From the NCBI RefSeq assembly GCF_003990185.1, contig NZ_RZHF01000009.1, positions 1 through 64,000 of the forward strand: DNA of 64,000 nt, in the 5' to 3' direction. The position numbers and the translations under genes were made by a program. This document shows, in pieces, positions 57,720-64,000 of the stretch (its first letter is position 1; each line of letters starts with the position of its first letter). Source of the stretch: Vreelandella nanhaiensis (GTDB lineage: Bacteria > Pseudomonadota > Gammaproteobacteria > Pseudomonadales > Halomonadaceae). Below the pieces are notes generated by a model that worked only from the letters and a program-made list of their open reading frames with translations, did no database searches and was not told the DNA's origin.

Positions 57720-58868
57720 ATGACCATGAAAAACATGACCCGCTTAGGCCTTGGCCTTCTGCTCTCTTCAAGCGTCGCGATAGCCCATGCTGACGACGTG
57801 AAAATCGGCATGATCACGACGCTTTCAGGCGGTGGTTCTCACCTGGGTGTCGATGTGCGCGACGGCTTTATGCTGGCGATGGAGCAGTCGGGACAGGATG
57901 ATATTGAAGTACTCATCCAAGATGATGCCAACCGACCTGATCTGGCCCGCAGCCTGGCCAATGAGTTTATGCAGCGTGACCAAGTTGATATTCTTACCGG
58001 TCTTATCTGGTCCAACCTTGCCATGGCGGTCGTACCGGCTGTGGTTCGTCAGGGGACCTTTTACCTGTCTCCGAATGCAGGTCCTTCTGACCTGGCCGGA
58101 CGCATGTGCCACGAGAATTACTTCAATGTGGCATACCAAAATGACAACCTGCACGGTGCCATGGGCGCCTACATGCGTGAGGAGGGCTATGAAAAGCCCA
58201 TTATCCTGGCTCCGAACTACCCAGCGGGTACTGATGCGCTAGCAGGCTTCAAGCACCTTTATGAAGGTGACGTGGTTGACGAGCTTTACACCCAGATGGG
58301 CCAAACCGACTACGCGGCTGAAATTGCCCAGATTCGCGCCAGCGATGCCGATAGCCTGTTCTTTTTCCTGCCTGGCGGCATGGGTATTTCGTTTATGAAG
58401 CAATGGGAAAGTTCGGGCGTGGATATTCCCATTTTCGGCGCGGCGTTTTCGTTTGATGAGATTCTTATCAAGGCAGTGGGCAGCGCAGCCATTGGCGCCC
58501 GCAATACATCGCTCTGGGCTTATGATCTGGATAATGAAACCAATCACCGCTTTGTAGAGACCTTCCGGGAAGCGTACGGCCGGACACCGACCCTTTATGC
58601 AGCACAAGGCTTCGATACCGCGAACCTGATATTAAGCGCCCTTGAAGTGGCCCACCCTGACGATCAAGACGCCTTCCGTGAAGCACTACGTGCTGCCGAT
58701 TTCGATAGCGTACGTGGCGAGTTCCGTTTCGGCCCTAACCACCACCCCATTCAGGATATCTACGTCCGTGAAGTGGTAGAAGGCGATGATGGTCAACCCA
58801 CCAACCGCCTGCTGGGTATCGCTATCGAAGATATTCAAGACATCTACTACGAACAGTGCCAGATGTGA
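57720..58868 (+). CDS. ABC importer substrate-binding protein, aromatic/branched-chain type
   Basis: Periplasmic receptor, 382 residues, with signal peptide MTRLGLGLLLSSSVAIAHAD. The mature start VKIGMITTLSGGGSHLGVDV and GFMLAMEQSG are type I periplasmic-binding-protein features of the LivJ/UrtA group (peripla_BP_6). Relatives bind amino acids or aromatic acids such as benzoate. With the ligase just upstream and the LivHMGF set just downstream, it probably delivers the aromatic growth substrate. Confidence 0.92.
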   Translation: MTMKNMTRLGLGLLLSSSVAIAHADDVKIGMITTLSGGGSHLGVDVRDGFMLAMEQSGQDDIEVLIQDDANRPDLARSLANEFMQRDQVDILTGLIWSNLAMAVVPAVVRQGTFYLSPNAGPSDLAGRMCHENYFNVAYQNDNLHGAMGAYMREEGYEKPIILAPNYPAGTDALAGFKHLYEGDVVDELYTQMGQTDYAAEIAQIRASDADSLFFFLPGGMGISFMKQWESSGVDIPIFGAAFSFDEILIKAVGSAAIGARNTSLWAYDLDNETNHRFVETFREAYGRTPTLYAAQGFDTANLILSALEVAHPDDQDAFREALRAADFDSVRGEFRFGPNHHPIQDIYVREVVEGDDGQPTNRLLGIAIEDIQDIYYEQCQM

Positions 58869-58928
58869 GATCAGCGTGGCTGGGTGCTACCACCCAGCCT
58901 ATCTCCATTTCTTTAAGGGATACCCAAC

Positions 58929-59849
58929 GTGTCCGTTACTCTACTCATTGAGCAATTACTCAACGGCGTACAGCTTGGCACCATGCTGTTTCTGATGGCC
59001 AGCGGCCTTACACTAATATTTGGGGTGATGGGACTTATCAATCTCGCCCACGGCTCCTTTTATATGGTGGGTGCCTACGCGACGGCGGCGGTAACCGCCT
59101 CGACAGGCTCCTTTTTAATCGGGCTGGGCGCAGGTATCGCAGCGGCCGCTCTGGCCGGCGCCCTGGTTGAACTGATCGTTATTCGCCGCCTGTATCATCG
59201 CCCTCACCTTGATCAGGTGCTGGCAACCTTTGCGCTCATATTGATTTTCTCGGAAGGCACGCGCTTTATCTTCGGCTCGTCTCCCTTACGGTTAAGCCCA
59301 CCCTCCTGGTTAACAGGGTTTGTCACGCTGCCAGGCGATACCCGCTACCCCATTTATCGCTTGGTACTGATTGGCGTAGGTATCGCCATTTCCATTGGGC
59401 TTTACCTGCTTATTTCTCGAACGCGGTTAGGCATGCGTATTCGAGCGGGGGAAAGTGACCGGGAAATGATTGGCGCGCTAGGGGTGAATATCTCAAAGCT
59501 CTATACCCTGGTATTTGCGTTAGGTGCAGGTTTGGCGGGTCTTGCCGGTGCTCTCGTGGGTGCGCTGCAGTCAGTACAAGTAGGCATGGGTGAGCCGGTC
59601 TTGATACTCGCCTTTGTCGTGATCGTGATCGGCGGTATTGGCTCTATCAAGGGCGCGCTCTTTGGGGCTCTGCTGGTGGGTATTGTGGACACGCTTGGTC
59701 GTGTTTACCTGCCGATTTTCTTTCGCGCCTTCATGCCACCCTCTGAGGCAACGGGCGTCGGCGCCGCATTAGCCGCGATGCTCATCTATATCCTCATGGC
59801 CGTTATCCTCGCCTTCAAGCCTAAGGGACTGTTTGCCGCTCATGATTAA
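58929..59849 (+). CDS. ABC importer permease, LivH type
   Basis: 306 residues with eight to nine hydrophobic segments. LLNGVQLGTMLFLMASGLTLIFG and GLINLAHGSFYMVGAY are hallmark N-terminal LivH blocks; MRIRAGESDREMIGALGVN and VVIVIGGIGSIKGALFGALL are the later ones. It forms the membrane channel with the LivM-type gene, overlapping it by eight bases. Confidence 0.93.
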   Translation: MSVTLLIEQLLNGVQLGTMLFLMASGLTLIFGVMGLINLAHGSFYMVGAYATAAVTASTGSFLIGLGAGIAAAALAGALVELIVIRRLYHRPHLDQVLATFALILIFSEGTRFIFGSSPLRLSPPSWLTGFVTLPGDTRYPIYRLVLIGVGIAISIGLYLLISRTRLGMRIRAGESDREMIGALGVNISKLYTLVFALGAGLAGLAGALVGALQSVQVGMGEPVLILAFVVIVIGGIGSIKGALFGALLVGIVDTLGRVYLPIFFRAFMPPSEATGVGAALAAMLIYILMAVILAFKPKGLFAAHD

Positions 59850-60885
59850 TAATACTTCATCAGGGGTTGCTAAAATTTCCCTGACGCCTAACGCTGACAG
59901 CCATTTTAGCCGTAAGGGCATCGTACAGATCACCCTGCTCGGCCTACTGCTCCTATTGCCTGTAACGGCTTACTTTCTGGGTCACATTTATTATGTGAAC
60001 CTGGCATCACGTATCACGATTATCGCCATGGCCGCTGTCGGCTTGAACCTGGCAATTGGTTACGGCGGCATGGTGAGTTTTGGCCACGCGGCTTATTTTG
60101 GCCTAGGTGGTTATGTAGCGGGCATTAGCGCCTATCACGCTTTTGATTTCACACCGTTCATGACCTGGCCCTTCAGTGTGCCAGGCAGCGATAACCTGCT
60201 GGTCGTATGGTTGGCCGCGGCCATACTATGCGGGCTTCTGGCGCTGGCCATCGGGGCTATTTCGCTGCGCACCACCGGGGTGTATTTCATTATGATTACC
60301 CTCGCCTTTGCCCAGATGATTTACTACTTCGCCAACTCCTGGCCCACGTACGGCGGTGAGGATGGCCTGCCTATCTACCTGCGCAACGGCCTTCCGTTTG
60401 TCGATACCACTAACGCACTCAGCTATTTTCTGATTTGTTTCGCGGGCCTTGTGCTGGCCATGGCGATTACGTCACGTCTTATGAAATCGCGCTTCGGTGC
60501 TGCACTGACGATGGCACGCCTCAATGACGTGCGGCTTGCAACAGCAGGCATCAGCCCCTATCCCATTCGCCTGATTGCGTTCGTTATCTCTGCGGTTATT
60601 ACTGGGCTTGCAGGTGCGTTGTATGCTGATTTGAACGGCTTTGTCAGCCCTACGATGCTTAGCTGGCACTTTTCCGGCGAGCTGATGGTGATTGTCATTT
60701 TGGGGGGCGTTGGACGCCTTTACGGCCCGCTTGCAGGTGCCATTCTGTTTGTCATGATGGAAACCCTGCTGGGGGGTATTACCCAATACTGGCAGCTCTT
60801 CCTTGGGTTAGTACTGCTGGGAGTAGTTCTGTTTGCCAAGCACGGCGTCATGGGCTGGCTTGCCGGGAGAGAGCTTAATGAGTGA
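59842..60885 (+). CDS. ABC importer permease, LivM type
   Basis: About 347 residues. AAVGLNLAIGYGGMVSFGHAA and FGLGGYVAGI are LivM signatures; TTGVYFIMITLAFAQMIYY and LMVIVILGGVGRLYGPLAGA follow. The ATG at 59842 is preferred to a TTG at 59833. Start overlaps the LivH-type stop, and its own stop overlaps the LivG-type start by eight bases. Confidence 0.93.
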   Translation: MINNTSSGVAKISLTPNADSHFSRKGIVQITLLGLLLLLPVTAYFLGHIYYVNLASRITIIAMAAVGLNLAIGYGGMVSFGHAAYFGLGGYVAGISAYHAFDFTPFMTWPFSVPGSDNLLVVWLAAAILCGLLALAIGAISLRTTGVYFIMITLAFAQMIYYFANSWPTYGGEDGLPIYLRNGLPFVDTTNALSYFLICFAGLVLAMAITSRLMKSRFGAALTMARLNDVRLATAGISPYPIRLIAFVISAVITGLAGALYADLNGFVSPTMLSWHFSGELMVIVILGGVGRLYGPLAGAILFVMMETLLGGITQYWQLFLGLVLLGVVLFAKHGVMGWLAGRELNE

Positions 60886-61630
60886 TGTCGTCCTTTCGCT
60901 GCACCAACTGCACAAGCGTTTTGGTGCCTTACAGGCAACCAATGACGTATCGCTGGAACTGCACCAAGGCGAAATTCACGCCTTAATCGGCCCTAACGGT
61001 GCAGGTAAATCTACCCTTATCGGGCAGATTGCCGGCAATTTACGCCCCGATGAAGGCAGTGTTTTCCTGGGCGGCTCGGAGATCACCCGCATGAGTATTG
61101 CTCAGCGCGCCCGGCTAGGCCTCGGGCGCAGCTTCCAGGTCTCGTCCCTGGCTGAACCGTTATCGGTAATGCGCAATGTGATGATGGGTGTGCAGGCATT
61201 GCAAAGCCATAGTTTTCGCTTCTGGAAACCCGTTGCCCGCGATAAGCAGCTGCTTGAACCAGCCTATGAGGCATTAGAGCGCATGCAGCTTAGCCACCGC
61301 GCCTGGACGCCTGTATCGGAGCTTTCTCATGGTGAACGGCGCCAAGTGGAAGTTGCCTGTGCCTTGGCACTTAAACCGCGCGCCTTACTGCTAGATGAAC
61401 CCATGGCGGGCCTGGGGCCGGAAGGTTCAGCCAAGCTTACCGAGCTGCTTGAAGCGCTGAAAGTTGAAGTTCCTATCTTGCTGATTGAGCACGACATGGA
61501 AGCTGTCTTCCGGTTGGCTGACCGTATTTCAGTGTTGGTGTCAGGCAGTGTTATAGCACAGGGAGATAGCCACGCGATCAGGCAGGATCCGCGCGTTCGG
61601 GAAGCTTACCTGGGGAATGATGATGCTTAA
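60878..61630 (+). CDS. ABC importer ATPase, LivG type
   Basis: About 250 residues. Walker A ALIGPNGAGKSTLI, signature SHGERRQVEVACALA, Walker B ALLLDEPMAGLGPEGS. The longer insertion after the Q-loop (LGRSFQVSSLAEPLSVMRN) is typical of LivG. The ATG at 60878 replaces an in-frame upstream start that would overlap LivM heavily. Ends inside the LivF-type start region. Confidence 0.93.
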   Translation: MSDVVLSLHQLHKRFGALQATNDVSLELHQGEIHALIGPNGAGKSTLIGQIAGNLRPDEGSVFLGGSEITRMSIAQRARLGLGRSFQVSSLAEPLSVMRNVMMGVQALQSHSFRFWKPVARDKQLLEPAYEALERMQLSHRAWTPVSELSHGERRQVEVACALALKPRALLLDEPMAGLGPEGSAKLTELLEALKVEVPILLIEHDMEAVFRLADRISVLVSGSVIAQGDSHAIRQDPRVREAYLGNDDA

Positions 61631-62303
61631 AGTTGCGGATATTGAAACGTTCTATGGGCCTTCCCAGGCGCTCTTTGGCGTCAACCTGGAAGTCAACGCC
61701 GGTGAAATGGTTGCATTGATGGGGCGCAACGGCATGGGTAAAACCACCACCATCCGCTCCATATTCGGGCTTACACCGCCCCGGCGTGGTGCCATTGAAT
61801 TTGACTCCCAGAGTCTCATTCGCCTTCCCTCATACCGTATCGCCAAAACCGGGCTGGGCCTGGTGCCGGAGGGGCGCCGCTGCTTTCCTAACCTAACCGT
61901 TCATGAAAACCTCATGGTAACGGCGCGAGCGGGTGAATGGACCTTGAGCAAAGTGGAAGCCCTATTTCCGCGCTTGGAAGAACGACGCTCGCAAATGGCC
62001 AAAACGCTTTCTGGCGGGGAGCAGCAGATGCTGGCCATTGGCCGCGCCTTGATGACAAACCCGAGGCTGCTGGTGCTCGACGAAGCCACCGAAGGTTTAG
62101 CGCCGGTTATTCGCCAGGAGATATGGCAGGCTATCCGGCTACTCAAACAACAAGGACAGGCCACTCTGCTGGTGGATAAATCATTAAGCGAGATTCTTCC
62201 CATTGCTGATCGCTGCACCATTCTGGAAAAGGGTTGTACCGTATGGAATGGCAAACCGGCCGCGCTGGATAACACTATTCGTGATCGGTATCTGGGCGTT
62301 TAG
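61617..62303 (+). CDS. ABC importer ATPase, LivF type
   Basis: 228 residues. Walker A ALMGRNGMGKTTTIRSIFGL, signature SGGEQQMLAIGRALM, Walker B RLLVLDEATEGLAPVI. Three ATG codons stand in a row at 61617-61625, so the exact start is ambiguous by one or two residues. The final part of the five-gene importer. It is followed after 9 bp by the thioesterase gene. Confidence 0.93.
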   Translation: MMMLKVADIETFYGPSQALFGVNLEVNAGEMVALMGRNGMGKTTTIRSIFGLTPPRRGAIEFDSQSLIRLPSYRIAKTGLGLVPEGRRCFPNLTVHENLMVTARAGEWTLSKVEALFPRLEERRSQMAKTLSGGEQQMLAIGRALMTNPRLLVLDEATEGLAPVIRQEIWQAIRLLKQQGQATLLVDKSLSEILPIADRCTILEKGCTVWNGKPAALDNTIRDRYLGV

Positions 62304-62312
62304 GAGAACACC

Positions 62313-62720
62313 ATGGCGTTTACGACACAGCGAAAGGTGCGTTTTCAGCACTGTGACCCGGCAGGCATTGTTTTCTACCCTCGCTATTTCGAGATGATCA
62401 ATTCAGTAGTTGAAGACTGGTTTGAAGAAATTGTGCAGCAGGATTTCAACCATCTGCATGTTGAAAGCGGGACGGGGGTGCCCACGGTTTCAATAGACAC
62501 CCAGTTTTTTGCGCCAAGCCGGCTAGGGGAAATATTAACTTTCGAGCTTGCTGTTCAAGCCGTTGGGCGCAGCAGCTTAACACTGCAGATAAATGCGTAT
62601 TGCGCTAATCAGAAACGCTTAACAAGTTGTTTAACTTTGGTATTTATGGATTTGCATAGCGGTAAGTCAATGCCATGGACCGATACAATGCGCCAACATT
62701 TTATCGTCGATAACCTATAA
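62313..62720 (+). CDS. Hotdog acyl-CoA thioesterase (4-hydroxybenzoyl-CoA type)
   Basis: 135 residues. VRFQHCDPAGIVFYPRYFEM is the diagnostic active-site segment with the catalytic Asp. PTVSIDTQFFAPSRLGEILT is the second conserved strand. It would hydrolyse an aryl-CoA or acyl-CoA, either to release a product or as a safety valve that frees CoA from stalled intermediates. In salicylate clusters a related enzyme frees gentisate from gentisyl-CoA, so it keeps that alternative open. Confidence 0.9.
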   Translation: MAFTTQRKVRFQHCDPAGIVFYPRYFEMINSVVEDWFEEIVQQDFNHLHVESGTGVPTVSIDTQFFAPSRLGEILTFELAVQAVGRSSLTLQINAYCANQKRLTSCLTLVFMDLHSGKSMPWTDTMRQHFIVDNL

Positions 62721-62731
62721 GGATAGCCCTC

Positions 62732-63145
62732 ATGAGTGACGCCACCTTTCATCAGCTTCTTCACCCTGCTCACTGGAAAGCCGCAGCAGGCTACGCCAAT
62801 GGCATACTGGCTTCCGGCCAGACTGTTTTTGTAGGCGGGCAGATTGGCTGGAATGCCGATCAGCTATTTGAAAGCGATGATTTTGTCGTTCAAGTAAACC
62901 AGGCGCTGCAAAATATTGTGGCCGTCTTAAAAGAGGCTAACGCAGGCCCTGAGCATCTGGTGCGTTTGACCTGGTATGTGACGGACAAACGGGAGTATTT
63001 GGCGCGACTTAAAGAGGTAGGTGCCGCCTATCGCGAAGTGCTGGGTAAACACTTCCCGGCGATGACCATGGTGCAGGTGGCAGGCCTTGTCGAAGACCAG
63101 GCCAAGGTGGAGATTGAAGCGACAGCGGTGATTCCCGAAGTCTAG
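62732..63145 (+). CDS. RidA/YjgF-family protein
   Basis: 137 residues, trimeric Rid fold: YANGILASGQTVFVGGQIGW, DDFVVQVNQALQNIVAVLKE and LVRLTWYVTDKREYL. RidA itself hydrolyses enamine/imine intermediates with an Arg in the context PARSCVEV. Here the matching text is PAMTMVQV, so Met replaces that Arg, placing the protein in a subgroup without it. In anthranilate breakdown the dearomatised intermediate carries an enamine, so handling that group is an attractive role, but the missing Arg argues for a different chemistry. Confidence 0.9.
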   Translation: MSDATFHQLLHPAHWKAAAGYANGILASGQTVFVGGQIGWNADQLFESDDFVVQVNQALQNIVAVLKEANAGPEHLVRLTWYVTDKREYLARLKEVGAAYREVLGKHFPAMTMVQVAGLVEDQAKVEIEATAVIPEV

Positions 63146-63162
63146 ATCCTATCTGAAAAATG

Positions 63163-63185
63163 GCAGCGCCCCGGACGGGCGCTGC
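63163..63185. terminator. Stem-loop between convergent ridA-like and formamidase-like genes
   Basis: GCAGCGCCC/GGGCGCTGC forms a 9-bp GC-rich stem with a five-base loop. T-runs are short or absent on either strand, so its termination strength is uncertain. It lies exactly where the two convergent genes meet. Confidence 0.6.
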
Positions 63186-64000
63186 TAAACCTTGTGAAAC
63201 GCCTTGACCCACTCGACAAAACAACCCCCTTCAAGGTAATGCTCAAGAATTGAAAAATGGTCGGCTTCACTGAATAAATGTTGCGCCACCTGCTGACCGT
63301 TCTGCAGCAATTGCTCACCATAAGTCGTCATCTGTCGTTCAAACTCTTCAGGCTCCTGCCCACCCACCACTAACTGCATGGGCGCCGACACCCGGCACGG
63401 TAGCCATAATGGACTGAATTCCTGAACATCTCGCCCGCTCAACTGCAGCTTGGGCTGCAACCACGACCATGGGAAAGGCCGCAGATCGTATAAGCCACTG
63501 ACACACAGAGCGCCGCGAATCAACTGATTGGGTAAGCCAAAGGTACCTTCCCAATCGGTCGAAACGAGCATAGCCGATAAATGCCCGCCCGCCGAATGCC
63601 CCGAAATGCTCAGCTGTGCTGGGTCGACACCTAACGCTTTTGCATGCTGATAGACATAGGCAACGGCTGCCTGACTTTGCCGAACCAGCTCGCTAAAGCG
63701 CACCTGGGGACATAAAGCGTAATTGACCACTGCCACCGTTATGCCTGCCTTGACGAGACCATCGACGATAAAGCTGAACTCACGATGGCTTAATGAGCGC
63801 CAATAGCCGCCATGATAGAAAACATGCACAGGAGCATTCGGGCTTTGCGCATGGAAGATATCCATGCGCTCGGCAGTGGAAGGACCATAGGCAATATCTA
63901 GCGTCACGCGGTGCCGAGCGCGTGACGCTTCACTACGCTGTTGCCAATCCTTTACTAACACACTAGCGTCTCGACCGAGCATTGGATCGTAGGCCCGGTC
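63185..64000 (-). CDS. Arylformamidase-like alpha/beta hydrolase, 5' end outside window
   Basis: At least 265 residues and still open at the window edge: the frame continues as DRAYDPM before the first internal Met, so the true start lies beyond 64000. The oxyanion HGGYWRSLSHREFSF motif, nucleophile elbow SISGHSAGGHLSAML, catalytic Asp region near VVGGQEPEEFERQ and the terminal His in FSEADHFSILEHYL match animal/yeast-type kynurenine formamidases (AFMID/BNA7). That enzyme converts N-formylkynurenine to kynurenine, two steps from anthranilate. Other small-ester hydrolases with this fold are possible. Convergent with the catabolic operon. Confidence 0.82.
   Translation of the reverse strand, partial: DRAYDPMLGRDASVLVKDWQQRSEASRARHRVTLDIAYGPSTAERMDIFHAQSPNAPVHVFYHGGYWRSLSHREFSFIVDGLVKAGITVAVVNYALCPQVRFSELVRQSQAAVAYVYQHAKALGVDPAQLSISGHSAGGHLSAMLVSTDWEGTFGLPNQLIRGALCVSGLYDLRPFPWSWLQPKLQLSGRDVQEFSPLWLPCRVSAPMQLVVGGQEPEEFERQMTTYGEQLLQNGQQVAQHLFSEADHFSILEHYLEGGCFVEWVKAFHKV

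Noticed and set aside
1..64000. tRNA or rRNA genes
   Set aside because: No cloverleaf with a recognisable T-arm (GGTTCGAATCC-like) or rRNA segment was seen on either strand by eye; a dedicated scan was not possible.

Overview
The window looks like chromosome of a Halomonas/Vreelandella-type gammaproteobacterium. This rests on protein resemblance, the gammaproteobacterial rppH-ptsP-lgt-thyA neighbourhood, and Rsd, ProQ and paired Gram-negative porins. I ran no database search, so the genus is an inference. Most genes are moderately GC-rich. The surface-polysaccharide genes at about 2.7-5.1 kb and 19.7-28.8 kb are visibly AT-rich, as expected of horizontally exchanged antigen loci.

Region 1 (1-28.5 kb, all minus strand) is a large surface-polysaccharide locus. 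An IS3-family element at the left edge cuts off a multidomain glycosyltransferase. Then come a sulfotransferase with a repeated coiled-coil tail, rmlC-A-D-B for dTDP-L-rhamnose, a KpsT-like ATPase, a beta-CASP metallo-beta-lactamase, KpsE/KpsM/KpsD-like export proteins and a small lipoprotein. Further right are a WaaL/Wzy-family protein, a WcaJ/WbaP-like initiating transferase, two glycosyltransferases, a methyltransferase-glycosyltransferase fusion, a second ABC exporter (wzt/wzm) and wecB. Both operon heads, before the lipoprotein and before wecB, carry a 12-nt ops/JUMPstart sequence, the RfaH recruitment site. RfaH-type antitermination is therefore the likely shared control.

Region 2 (27.7-44.8 kb) starts with a gene-poor stretch of about 2.1 kb and two tandem porins. 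Housekeeping genes follow: proQ-like, folA, thyA, lgt, a TSUP permease, a membrane-anchored receiver protein, an NRDE protein, ptsP, rppH, a HAD phosphatase, a diguanylate cyclase and mdh. Region 3 (45.0-50.0 kb) has an RND efflux adaptor/pump pair and rsd.

Region 4 (50.3-64.0 kb) is a catabolic cluster on the plus strand: a flavin monooxygenase/old-yellow-enzyme fusion, SDR, MarR, enoyl-CoA hydratase, acyl-CoA dehydrogenase, aryl-CoA ligase, a five-gene branched-chain-amino-acid-type ABC importer, a hotdog thioesterase and a RidA-family protein. A convergent arylformamidase-like hydrolase runs off the right edge. Together they best fit CoA-dependent aerobic breakdown of anthranilate (2-aminobenzoate), possibly fed from tryptophan through kynurenine. 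Salicylate is the alternative.

A family of palindromic intergenic repeats runs through the window. Two modules (A and B) share the tail TTACCACGCGCTACG. They occur singly or in alternating A-B-A or B-A-B triplets and show compensatory changes in their stems. They are the most interesting structure I found that the genes do not explain.
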